Shown piece by piece: positions 44,772-52,415 of a stretch of 64,000 nucleotides of DNA. This stretch comes from Thalassospira profundimaris WP0211. Lineage in GTDB: Bacteria > Pseudomonadota > Alphaproteobacteria > Rhodospirillales > Thalassospiraceae. The stretch covers positions 124,001 to 188,000 of the forward strand of contig NZ_AMRN01000003.1 in the NCBI RefSeq assembly GCF_000300275.1. Direction: 5' to 3'. A program made the position numbers and the translations under genes. The stretch's first letter is position 1. Each line of letters starts with the position of its first letter. The notes beneath the pieces were generated by a model, which was not told where the DNA came from, ran no database searches, and was given only the letters and a program-made list of their open reading frames with translations.

Positions 44772-45006
44772 CTCGACCTCCTCATAATACATCGATCTTT
44801 TGAGCAGCAACGATCAAGCCGCTGGGTGCGGTTCTGAATGGGACGAAGATCGCTGCGATACCTGCTTTTGACGGCGGGTGGGGCTTGGCGTTTCTCCGGC
44901 GCAACCGGCTTTATCCGGTTTGCGAAATTTTATTATCCAGAACCACGCGGGTTTGTTCGTTTTTGCCGCGGGAGTGCCTTTATACACGCCGCCTTCCAAA
45001 TCGCAA
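44772..45006 (-). promoter_or_regulatory. leuC promoter and structured leader
   Basis: On the minus strand TTGCGA (45001-45006) and TATAAA (44979-44984), spaced 16, make a good promoter about 210 nt before leuC. The leader holds a 9-bp hairpin (44900-44924, CGCAA...CCGG with one bulge). I looked for a leader peptide with a run of leucine codons and saw none. The rest of the gap (45007-45260) has an AT-rich stretch but no supported gene. Confidence 0.5.
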
Positions 45007-45260
45007 GGTATCGGGCGCGTGTTTTTGGGTTATGCACACTTTTAAATAGAGTGTGCCGTTTTACAGCATCCCAGAGTAGCCAAATCAGCGTGTAACGATA
45101 TAGATAAGGGATATCTGATATAATGAAAGCTGATAAATTTATCGTCGGATTTCTGCGGGACTGCATTGTTTGAGGTTAAATCCGGCGATTCGCTATAATG
45201 CAACTAATGAGTGCATTAGGTGGTTTCTGGTCTCGCCCCGACCAGGGACCGGAAACGAAA

Positions 45261-45286
45261 ACGGGCCCACCCGAAGGTGAGCCCGT
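45261..45286 (-). terminator. Terminator of the ffh-rplS operon
   Basis: 11-bp stem ACGGGCTCACC / GGTGGGCCCGT on the minus strand with a TTCG loop, followed by TTTTCGTTT, 30 nt after the rplS stop. Confidence 0.93.
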
Positions 45287-45316
45287 CTTTGTTCTGATGC
45301 TGAAAACAGCGAAGAA

Positions 45317-45721
45317 TTACTTCTTCTTGCGTTCTTCGGCGGTCAGTTTGCCTTTGTGGCCGGTGGTCTGCTCGGCGATACGTGCAGATTTACCGGTACG
45401 ACCACGAAGGTAGTAGAGTTTCGCGCGACGTACGTCACCGCGGCGAACGACTTCGATTTTGTCGATGGCCGGGGAGTAAGACTGGAAGATACGCTCAACG
45501 CCTTCGCCCGATGCGATTTTACGCACGGTGAAGGAAGAGTTCAGGCCGCGGTTCTTACGCGCAATGCATACGCCTTCGAACTGCTGGATACGCTCACGGG
45601 TACCTTCAACGACTTTCAGGTGTACACGGACGGTATCACCTGCATCGAATTCCGGAACTTCGCGCTGCGCAACGATTTTGTCGAGCTGCTCTTTCTCGAG
45701 CTGCTGGATGATGTTGGTCAT
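45317..45721 (-). CDS. rplS: 50S ribosomal protein L19
   Basis: A 134-residue bL19. [33 protein letters not shown] and [21 protein letters not shown] are the signature, ending [17 protein letters not shown]. It is the last gene of ffh-rpsP-rimM-trmD-rplS and starts 3 nt after trmD. Length is the alphaproteobacterial norm, with a C-terminal extension over E. coli. Confidence 0.97.
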   Translation of the reverse strand: MTNIIQQLEKEQLDKIVAQREVPEFDAGDTVRVHLKVVEGTRERIQQFEGVCIARKNRGLNSSFTVRKIASGEGVERIFQSYSPAIDKIEVVRRGDVRRAKLYYLRGRTGKSARIAEQTTGHKGKLTAEERKKK

Positions 45722-45724
45722 GGT

Positions 45725-46441
45725 TTAACCCTCTTTGATGTTCCCGTTTGCCACGTACCGGTCCCAAAGGTCCGGGCGTCGCGCGCGGGTAATTTCTTCT
45801 GCCTGAGCATGCCGCCAGGCTTGTACCTTGGCATGATGTCCGGAAAGCAAGATCTCCGGCACTTCACGCCCGTTCCAGTTGGCCGGGCGCGTGTAATGCG
45901 GATATTCAAGCAACCCGGTTTCAAAGCTTTCCTCGTCGACAGACTCGGTCTTGTTGACCGTTCCCTCGATGAGGCGAATGCACGATTCAATCAGGACCAT
46001 GGCCGGCAGTTCGCCGCCCATGAGGATGTAATCACCGATGCTGATTTCCTCGGCCTCGTGTTCATCTAGAACCCGTTGGTCGATACCTTCGTAACGACCG
46101 CAAAGCAGGATGGCACCCGGGCCTGCTGCCAATTCGCGGCAGCGTTTCTGGTTCAGCACTTTTCCCCGCGGGCTGAGATAAATCAGCGGCAACTGCGGTG
46201 CAGAGCCACGCAATTCACGCAGGGCGGCGTCGACAATATCCGGGCGCATGACCATGCCGGCCCCGCCCCCGAAGGGATTGTCGTCTACAGTGCGGTGGCG
46301 GTCGGTTGCATGATCGCGGATGTCTTTGACATCAAGCGACCAGATCCCGTTTTCAAGCGCCTTGCCAGCCAAAGACTGACCAAGCACACCCGGAAACATT
46401 TCCGGGAACAGGGTTGCAACTTTTGCCTGCCACACAGACAT
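45725..46441 (-). CDS. trmD: tRNA (guanine-37-N1)-methyltransferase
   Basis: A 238-residue TrmD of the SPOUT family. The knot region [29 protein letters not shown] with the SAM-binding loop and [12 protein letters not shown] are clear. It methylates G37 beside the anticodon. It begins 3 nt after the rimM stop and continues into rplS with a 3-nt gap, so all are tightly coupled. Confidence 0.97.
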   Translation of the reverse strand: MSVWQAKVATLFPEMFPGVLGQSLAGKALENGIWSLDVKDIRDHATDRHRTVDDNPFGGGAGMVMRPDIVDAALRELRGSAPQLPLIYLSPRGKVLNQKRCRELAAGPGAILLCGRYEGIDQRVLDEHEAEEISIGDYILMGGELPAMVLIESCIRLIEGTVNKTESVDEESFETGLLEYPHYTRPANWNGREVPEILLSGHHAKVQAWRHAQAEEITRARRPDLWDRYVANGNIKEG

Positions 46442-46444
46442 CGA

Positions 46445-47119
46445 TCAGGCCTCCTTCCCGCTGCCGGTCGCGGTTTCCGCGCCTACTGCATCTGCAGCAA
46501 CGGCATCAGAATCGCGGTCGGCCTGAGAGTCTTTGCGGGGTTTGTTCGGACGACGGTTACGATTACCGGGTCCGTCCTCATCCTGCAGTAGCCCCTCGGG
46601 CGGATTTACCACCATCTTGCGTTCCGAAAGAATGACCTCGGGCACGACTTCCTTGGTGAAGGGAAGAACAACTACCTTGTTTTTGGCTTCTTCGAGCGCG
46701 ACTTCGATTACGTCGCCAGCGCCAAAATCAGCCACACCCCGTACGGTGCCAAAAACCGAACCATCAATGTGGAACGCTTTCAGGCCGACAAGGTCAGCAA
46801 GGTAGAATTCATCTTCTTCAACCGTGTCAGGCAGTGCAGCACGCGGTACATGCAGCTTGGTGCCCCGCAGCCGTTCGGCAGCGTCCCGGTCGTCCACACC
46901 TTCGATCTTGGCGATCAACTGGTCGCGGACATGTCCGACAGGAGACAACTTGTATTTCACGCGTCCCTTGGCGTCGAACAACGGGCCGTAACCGACAAGG
47001 TTATCCGGATCGACGGTATAGCTTTTGACGCGCACGGCACCACGCACCCCGTGCGGGGCGGTGATCATGCCGACGCAGACATAAGCTTCGTCGTTTTTGG
47101 ATTTGCGGGTATCAGCCAT
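46445..47119 (-). CDS. rimM: Ribosome maturation factor RimM
   Basis: A 224-residue RimM. The N-terminal half has VGMITAPHGVRGAVRVKSYT and the C-terminal PRC-barrel has YLADLVGLKAFH and ADFGAGDVIEVAL. It acts in 30S maturation. Compared with E. coli RimM (182 residues) it carries a ~45-residue C-terminal tail rich in Asp, Arg, Asn and Ala (near QADRDSDAVAADAV) that looks disordered. It sits between rpsP and trmD as in most bacteria. Confidence 0.95.
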   Translation of the reverse strand: MADTRKSKNDEAYVCVGMITAPHGVRGAVRVKSYTVDPDNLVGYGPLFDAKGRVKYKLSPVGHVRDQLIAKIEGVDDRDAAERLRGTKLHVPRAALPDTVEEDEFYLADLVGLKAFHIDGSVFGTVRGVADFGAGDVIEVALEEAKNKVVVLPFTKEVVPEVILSERKMVVNPPEGLLQDEDGPGNRNRRPNKPRKDSQADRDSDAVAADAVGAETATGSGKEA

Positions 47120-47166
47120 TTCGGTTCACAAGTTTCCGGTATCTGATCAAAGCGTGCGTTCAGCGA

Positions 47167-47580
47167 TTACTCGCCTGCAGCTTCTTCTTCAGCAGGTGCT
47201 GCTGCTTCGGCAGCGGCTTCCGCAGCAGCGGCAGCAGCAGCTTCGGCTTTCTCAGCTTTCTCACGAAGACGTTCCTGAGCTTTCGCTTTCGGAGCAGACT
47301 TCTGCGGCTGTTCGGTCGGTTTGAACGCGTCAGCCAGGCCAGCTTTGCCCAGGAAACGTGCAACACGATCGGTCGGCTGTGCGCCAACGGACAGCCAGTA
47401 TTTGATGCGCTCTTCTTTGAAGGTAACGCGGTTGTCAGCATCCTTCGGGAGCATCGGGTCGTAGGTACCGACGCGCTCGATGAAGCTGCCGTCACGCGGG
47501 GCACGAACGTCAGCAACTACGATACGGTAGTACGGACGCTTCTTGGCACCGCCACGGGAAAGACGAATCTTGACAGCCAT
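47167..47580 (-). CDS. rpsP: 30S ribosomal protein S16
   Basis: A 137-residue bS16 with [21 protein letters not shown] at its N-terminus and [10 protein letters not shown]. The conserved core ends by about residue 85. The rest is a long Ala/Glu/Lys tail (ending in [13 protein letters not shown]), longer than the ~80 residues of E. coli S16. Similar tails occur in several alphaproteobacteria. Position is after ffh in the standard operon. Confidence 0.96.
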   Translation of the reverse strand: MAVKIRLSRGGAKKRPYYRIVVADVRAPRDGSFIERVGTYDPMLPKDADNRVTFKEERIKYWLSVGAQPTDRVARFLGKAGLADAFKPTEQPQKSAPKAKAQERLREKAEKAEAAAAAAAEAAAEAAAPAEEEAAGE

Positions 47581-47729
47581 TCGGATAAGTTCCTTTCAGC
47601 TTGGGTTTGTAGTCTTCTAAATCATGACCCCGAGGGGCCTATTCACTTGGTCTTTGATCCGGCCTTGTGGGCCGGTTTTGGTTCCTAAGAGGAATTCTTG
47701 AAGAACCCATTTCAGAACCGGGGGCTTGG

Positions 47730-49217
47730 CTATTTCTTTTTGCCGAACCCCGGGAATCCCGGAGGCAAGCCACCGCCGCCTCCCAATCCCGGCAACCCGG
47801 GCGGCAAACCGCCCCCGCCACCGGTAAATCCTTTTGGCAAGTTGTTGAGGTCGGGCATATCGCCGCCCTCAAGCATTGCCGGGTCCATTTTCGGCATGCC
47901 GCCAAACAGACCCTTTTTGCCCATCTTGCCCATCTTTTTGATCATGGTGGACATGGTCTGGTACTGCTTCAGAAGCTTGTTCACATCCTGAACCGTCAGA
48001 CCACAGCCAGCGGCAATACGCTTTTTGCGCGATGCCTTGATCAGGGCCGGGTTTTCACGTTCTTTTGGCGTCATCGACAAGATGATCGCTTCCTGGTGGG
48101 TCAGAAGTTTGGGATCAAGCTTGGTCTGCGACATCTGTTTTTTCAGCGCGCCCATGCCCGGCAGCATCCCCATGATGCCGGAAAGATCACCCATTTTCTG
48201 AAGCTGTTTGAGCTGTGCCAGAAGGTCGTTCAGGTCAAACTGACCCTTGCGCAGCTTCTTGGCCATTTTCTCGGCGTCTTCGGCCTTGATGTTTTCGGCA
48301 GCCTTTTCAACCAGGCTGACAACATCGCCCATGCCAAGAATACGGTTGGCGATACGATCAGGATGGAAGGCTTCCATCTCGTCGATTTTTTCGCCGATAC
48401 CGATCATCTTGATCGGGCAGCCGGTGATCTGACGCATCGAAAGGGCGGCACCACCGCGCGCATCACCATCCACACGGGTCAGAACGATACCGGTGATGCC
48501 GACCTTGTCGGCAAATTCCTTGGCAACGTTTACCGAGTCCTGACCGGTCATCGCATCGGTGACCAGAAGGGTCTCGACCGGGTTGACCGCATCACGGATC
48601 TGGGCGACTTCGCTCATCAGTTCCATGTCGATATGCAGACGACCGGCGGTATCAAGGATGACCGCGTCATAGCCTTCCTTGCGGCCGGTATCCATCGCGC
48701 GCTTGGCAATCGAAACCGGTTTCTCGCCCATGACGATCGGCAGAATGCCAAGACCGTTATCGTCGGCCAGCACTTTCAGCTGCTGCTGGGCGGCCGGACG
48801 ATAGATATCAAGCGATGCCAGAAGGACTTTCTTGTTGCGCTTTTTGGTCAGGTTCAGCGCGATCTTGGCGGAACTGGTGGTTTTACCCGAACCCTGCAGA
48901 CCGACCATCAGGATCGGAACCGGCGGGGTGGACGCGAGATTGATTTCCTCGCCTTCGCCCAGCATGTTTTTCAGTTCGTCATGGACGATCTTGACGACCA
49001 TCTGGCCCGGCGTGACCGAGCGCAGAACATCAGCACCAACTGCACGTTCGGTGGCGTTGGAGATAAAGGTTTTAACGACCGGAAGTGCCACGTCCGCCTC
49101 AAGCAGGGCGACGCGTACTTCGCGCATGGCCTCCTTGACGTCGGATTCTTTCAGCGCGCCACGTTTGCGCAGCTTATCGAGAACCCCGCCAAGGCGATCG
49201 CTTAGTCCTTCAAACAT
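47730..49217 (-). CDS. ffh: Signal recognition particle protein Ffh
   Basis: A 495-residue SRP54 GTPase. N domain first (FEGLSDRLGGVLDKL), then G1 GLQGSGKTT, DTAGR and the M domain with its Met-rich GIMGMLPGMGALK. It binds 4.5S RNA and targets membrane proteins. The start at 49217 is preferred because FEGLSDRL is the family N-terminus; a GTG at 49250 would add 11 residues. After the M domain the tail is an unusual Gly/Pro/Leu-rich stretch (GGGGGLPPGLPGLGGGG) of ~30 residues. First gene of the ribosomal operon. Confidence 0.97.
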   Translation of the reverse strand: MFEGLSDRLGGVLDKLRKRGALKESDVKEAMREVRVALLEADVALPVVKTFISNATERAVGADVLRSVTPGQMVVKIVHDELKNMLGEGEEINLASTPPVPILMVGLQGSGKTTSSAKIALNLTKKRNKKVLLASLDIYRPAAQQQLKVLADDNGLGILPIVMGEKPVSIAKRAMDTGRKEGYDAVILDTAGRLHIDMELMSEVAQIRDAVNPVETLLVTDAMTGQDSVNVAKEFADKVGITGIVLTRVDGDARGGAALSMRQITGCPIKMIGIGEKIDEMEAFHPDRIANRILGMGDVVSLVEKAAENIKAEDAEKMAKKLRKGQFDLNDLLAQLKQLQKMGDLSGIMGMLPGMGALKKQMSQTKLDPKLLTHQEAIILSMTPKERENPALIKASRKKRIAAGCGLTVQDVNKLLKQYQTMSTMIKKMGKMGKKGLFGGMPKMDPAMLEGGDMPDLNNLPKGFTGGGGGLPPGLPGLGGGGGLPPGFPGFGKKK

Positions 49218-49273
49218 TCCAAATCCCGTCTGTGTTGCTGGTGTTTCCACCGTGTGCGCACAAAAAACTAAAA

Positions 49274-49362
49274 CCCAGTGCTCGAAACTCGAGGACTGGG
49301 GGAGTCACCTCTTGGGCGACCTTTGGTGGGGAGGGTTTATTGGATCAGGGGGTGGGAGTCAA
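49274..49362 (-). promoter_or_regulatory. ffh promoter and terminator-like leader hairpin
   Basis: On the minus strand TTGACT (49357-49362) and TAAACC (49334-49339), spaced 17, form a promoter. The leader then contains a hairpin at 49274-49300 (CCCAGT, mismatch, CTCGA / TCGAG, mismatch, ACTGGG, loop AAC on the plus strand) followed by TTTTAGTTTTTT. An upstream GTCGCC/GGTGAC pairing could be an alternative fold. It lies only 57 nt before ffh, so attenuation is more natural than simple termination of panC. It recalls the published ffh leader motif of alphaproteobacteria; I could not compare. Confidence 0.55.
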
Positions 49363-49482
49363 GCGCAATCGGGCGCAAAAGCGCGTTATTCTGCGCTTTT
49401 CATCCTGTTTGCTGCGCAATCGGCGATTCCGCCACTGTGCCCGGGTGTTTAACCGGCAGTCATGCCCGGCCCATGCCCAGAA

Positions 49483-50340
49483 TTACGCAGGCTCAATCGC
49501 GTGATTGTCAATTAGACGCGCTTTGCCAAGCCGGGCGGCAACAAAGATTCGGGCCGGTTTTGTCACCGTATCACTGATCAGTTCCAGCGTATCGGCATCG
49601 CGGACTTCAAGGTAGTCAATCGGATCAAACCCGGCAGAGAGGATATCTTCGCGCCCCCTGGCCAGAAGCGGGCCGAGTTCGGCGCCCTTGGCGGCCTTGG
49701 CAGTGATGTCACCCAAGACCTTGTTGAGTGTCGGGGCAATCGCACGTTCGTCAGGTGTCAGATAGCGGTTGCGCGATGACATCGCCAGACCGTCATTTTC
49801 ACGCAGGATTTTGGCGCCGATGATCTCGACCGGAATGTTCAGATCCGTGCTGAAACGCCGGATGACCATCAGTTGCTGATAGTCTTTCTGTCCGAAAATC
49901 GCACAATCTGGCAGGGCCTGAAGCAGCAACTTGGTAACAACCTGTGCCACGCCATCAAAGTGGCCGGGGCGGGCCGCCCCACACAGCACATTGGTCATCG
50001 CGCCATCAACAGAGACCTTGGTGGCAAAGCCGTCGGGATACATTTCCTCGACCGAGGGAGCAAAGCACAGCTCCACCCCGGCGTCATCGAGCAGTTTCTG
50101 ATCGGCGGGCAGGGTGCGGGGATAGGCGCCGAAATCCTCGTTCAGGGCGAACTGGGTCGGATTGACGAAAATCGAAACAATCACCCGGTCAGCATGTTCA
50201 CGGGCAAGGTGTGTCAGGCTGATATGGCCATCATGAAGCGCGCCCATGGTCGGAACCAGGGCGACACGCAGGCCTTCGGCGCGCCAGTTGGCAACAGTCG
50301 CGCGCAGATCAGCGACAGTGTGAACAGTCGTAAGGGACAT
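49483..50340 (-). CDS. panC: Pantothenate synthetase
   Basis: A 285-residue PanC. PTMGALHDGHISLTHLAR (ATP site HxGH) and FGQKDYQQLMVIRRFSTDLN are clear, plus MSSRNRYLTPDERA. It joins pantoate and beta-alanine with ATP to make pantothenate. It follows panB on the same strand after 45 nt, so panBC is an operon. The ~180 nt between it and the ffh leader holds the ffh promoter and no other gene. Confidence 0.97.
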   Translation of the reverse strand: MSLTTVHTVADLRATVANWRAEGLRVALVPTMGALHDGHISLTHLAREHADRVIVSIFVNPTQFALNEDFGAYPRTLPADQKLLDDAGVELCFAPSVEEMYPDGFATKVSVDGAMTNVLCGAARPGHFDGVAQVVTKLLLQALPDCAIFGQKDYQQLMVIRRFSTDLNIPVEIIGAKILRENDGLAMSSRNRYLTPDERAIAPTLNKVLGDITAKAAKGAELGPLLARGREDILSAGFDPIDYLEVRDADTLELISDTVTKPARIFVAARLGKARLIDNHAIEPA

Positions 50341-50385
50341 CGTTTTCGTCGTATCGAAGATTGCAGAAAATCGCGGCGGTCTGGA

Positions 50386-51231
50386 TCAGACCGCGCGCAA
50401 CTTACCTTTTTTCGCTAACCCAAAGCAATGTTCATCCGTCGGGAACTGACGGGTGCGCACTTCGTCGGCATATTGGCCGACGGCCTCGGATACCGCATCG
50501 CCAAGATTGGCGTAGCGTTTGACGAATTTTGGCGTGAAGTCGGAAAATAGACCAAGGATGTCTTCGGTGACCAGAACCTGCCCATCACAGGCGACCGAGG
50601 CACCAATGCCGATGGTCGGGATGTCGATGGCCTCGGTGATCTGACGTGCGACGGGTTCAACCGTGCCTTCGACAACAACCGAAAAGGCACCCGCCTTGGC
50701 AACCGCCTTGGCATCAGCAAGGGTTTTGCGTGCGGTTTCTTCGTCGCGGCCCTGACTTTTGAAGCCACCCATGGTGTTGACCTGTTGGGGCATCAGGCCG
50801 ATATGTGCCATGACCGGCACGCCGCGCATGGTCAGGAATTCAATGGTTTCGGCAAGTTCGGCACCGCCTTCAAGCTTGACGGCGGCACAGCCGGTTTCAG
50901 CCAGAATGTGGGATGCCGTGCGGAATGCCTGTTCCTTGGATTCCTGATAGCTGCCAAAGGGCAGATCAACAACAACACAGGCATTTTTTGATCCGCGCAT
51001 CACGGCCTTCCCATGGTTGACCATCATATCGACGGTCACGGCAAGCGTGCTTTCCATGCCATAGACAACCATACCAAGTGAATCGCCGACCAGAAGCAGG
51101 TCGCAATGTTCATCAAGGCGTTGCGCCATCGGCGCGGTATAGGCCGTCAGACAGACAATCGGATCTTTGCCCTTACGGGCACGGAGTTCTGGGACGGAGG
51201 TCCGGCCCATCTTTTTGCTGGTGGCACTCAT
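50386..51231 (-). CDS. panB: 3-methyl-2-oxobutanoate hydroxymethyltransferase
   Basis: A 281-residue Pan[32 protein letters not shown] at the N-terminus, MAHIGLMPQ and [26 protein letters not shown] are family blocks. It makes ketopantoate from ketoisovalerate and methylene-THF, the first committed step to pantothenate and CoA. The start at 51231 follows GGAGAAA; the extended frame to 51252 is rejected. Works with PanC downstream. Confidence 0.97.
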   Translation of the reverse strand: MSATSKKMGRTSVPELRARKGKDPIVCLTAYTAPMAQRLDEHCDLLLVGDSLGMVVYGMESTLAVTVDMMVNHGKAVMRGSKNACVVVDLPFGSYQESKEQAFRTASHILAETGCAAVKLEGGAELAETIEFLTMRGVPVMAHIGLMPQQVNTMGGFKSQGRDEETARKTLADAKAVAKAGAFSVVVEGTVEPVARQITEAIDIPTIGIGASVACDGQVLVTEDILGLFSDFTPKFVKRYANLGDAVSEAVGQYADEVRTRQFPTDEHCFGLAKKGKLRAV

Positions 51232-51350
51232 GACGTTTCTCCCCCGGTACAACCGGATTTCTCTGCCCGATCTTTGTCGAGCGTGCGGTCATGTTTACAA
51301 TATCATGACCGCGATCGGGAAACCTTTTTTGCAATCGCGAAATAGGCAAT

Positions 51351-51427
51351 TCGGCCAATAACCGGGATTTTGGGCATAGTTTGGCTGATCGTTCGAAGGA
51401 TCAGCGTCCTAAATTGCTATTGGCCGA
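51351..51427. repeat. Nested inverted repeats between panB and fnrL
   Basis: A perfect 10-bp outer pair TCGGCCAATA (51351-51360) and TATTGGCCGA (51418-51427) encloses a perfect 7-bp pair GCTGATC / GATCAGC (51384-51405). It is 18 nt past the fnrL stop. The inner hairpin may be the fnrL terminator, though a T tract is poor. Confidence 0.5.
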
Positions 51428-51444
51428 TTACAGGCACGCAGAAA

Positions 51445-52143
51445 TCACAGACCTTCGGCAAGATCTTCAAGCATGTCGAGACCGACCGCCTCGATATGGC
51501 GGTTATCCTTGAGCGTGATCGTTGCTTCCTTGCGCAACTGGGTCAGGGTACGTGACACGGTTTCAATGGTCAGACCCAGATAGTCGGCAATGTCGGAACG
51601 GCTCATGGGCACGTTGATGGTCTCGCTGCTTTCGCCGCGATGTTCCTGACGGCGGGCCAGCATCAGAAGGAAGGATGCGACCTTTTCCTTGGCGGTCTTG
51701 CGGCCAAGCAGAAGCATCTGATCCTGTGCGGCGGCCAGTTCATCGACCGCCATGCCCAGCATGCGTTTTTCAAGATGCGGAAACTTGTCGAACAGTTTTT
51801 CCAGCTTCTGACGCGGGAACCGACATGCGGTTACCGGTTCAATCGCCTCGGCGGTGTAGCTGTAATTGGCATTCAGTGCGAGACCAAGAAAGTCACCCGC
51901 AAACAGAAAACCTGTGATCTGGCGGCGGCCATCGCCGAGCAATTTATACAACTTTACAGAGCCGGATGTGACGTTGAAGACGTAGTCTGCGTCTTCTGCC
52001 TCGTGGAAAATCGTCGTGTGCGGGTCATAGTGTGCATGCGTAAGCAATTGACGCAGCTGATCATGTTCATCGCCATGCAATGCGGAGCAAAAAGTTAAGT
52101 CCTTGATAGAACAGGCTTCGCAGATTTGGGGGCGGACTGCCAT
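51445..52143 (-). CDS. fnrL: FNR-type oxygen-sensing regulator (FnrL)
   Basis: A 232-residue Crp/Fnr protein. Three N-terminal cysteines, Cys8, Cys11 and Cys19 (CEAC-x7-C), and Cys107 are placed to hold an oxygen-labile [4Fe-4S] cluster. The cNMP-type sensor fold is followed by the recognition helix with ETVSR, the FNR specificity pattern (E..SR) for TTGAT half-sites. It likely activates the cco genes next door under low oxygen; FNR-like boxes precede ccoN, ccoG and a divergent gene. It begins 80 nt after ccoS, and I see no FNR box before it. Confidence 0.92.
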   Translation of the reverse strand: MAVRPQICEACSIKDLTFCSALHGDEHDQLRQLLTHAHYDPHTTIFHEAEDADYVFNVTSGSVKLYKLLGDGRRQITGFLFAGDFLGLALNANYSYTAEAIEPVTACRFPRQKLEKLFDKFPHLEKRMLGMAVDELAAAQDQMLLLGRKTAKEKVASFLLMLARRQEHRGESSETINVPMSRSDIADYLGLTIETVSRTLTQLRKEATITLKDNRHIEAVGLDMLEDLAEGL

Positions 52144-52222
52144 CGTAGACTCCGATGCTGGTGACCCGGTAGGCGGATTGTAAACAAATCTATCCGATGA
52201 GATAGCCCTGTTTCAAGCAATT

Positions 52223-52411
52223 CTAACTATCGCCTTGATGGAACTTCTTTGAGTTCCCCGGAGGCGTGACGTCATCGTCATCAAACAGAATGCGATTTGC
52301 CGCACCTTCCATATCGTCAAACTGCCCGGAACGCAACGACCACAAGAAGGCCCCAAGGCCAAGAAGCCCCAGAAACAATGCAATCGGGATCAGGAGAAGG
52401 AGGTTGCTCAT
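52223..52411 (-). CDS. ccoS: cbb3 oxidase assembly protein CcoS
   Basis: A 62-residue protein with one N-terminal membrane helix (LLLLIPIALFLGLLGLGAFLW) and the CcoS motif SGQFDDMEGAANRILFDDDD. It is required to insert cofactors (heme b, copper) into cbb3 oxidase. The start at 52411 is chosen over 52504 because the helix begins there and the ORF then does not overlap ccoI. Last gene of ccoGHIS. Confidence 0.92.
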   Translation of the reverse strand: MSNLLLLIPIALFLGLLGLGAFLWSLRSGQFDDMEGAANRILFDDDDVTPPGNSKKFHQGDS

Positions 52412-52415
52412 GGCA

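Noticed and set aside
43041-44837. 598-codon frame opposite leuC
   Set aside because: Antisense shadow of leuC, which has its iron-sulfur ligands intact.
44933-45166. 77-codon frame upstream of leuC on the minus strand
   Set aside because: No ribosome site, AT-rich and basic random-looking protein, and it overlaps the leuC promoter.
47659-47675. CCGGCC/GGCCGG hairpin between ffh and rpsP as a terminator
   Set aside because: On the minus strand it is followed by ATCAAAG, not T residues, so it is unlikely to stop the operon.
47667-49205. 512-codon frame opposite ffh
   Set aside because: Antisense shadow; ffh motifs are complete on the minus strand.
52144-52222. FNR box in front of fnrL
   Set aside because: No TTGAT-N4-ATCAA-like site could be found; TTGTAAACAAAT is only weakly similar.
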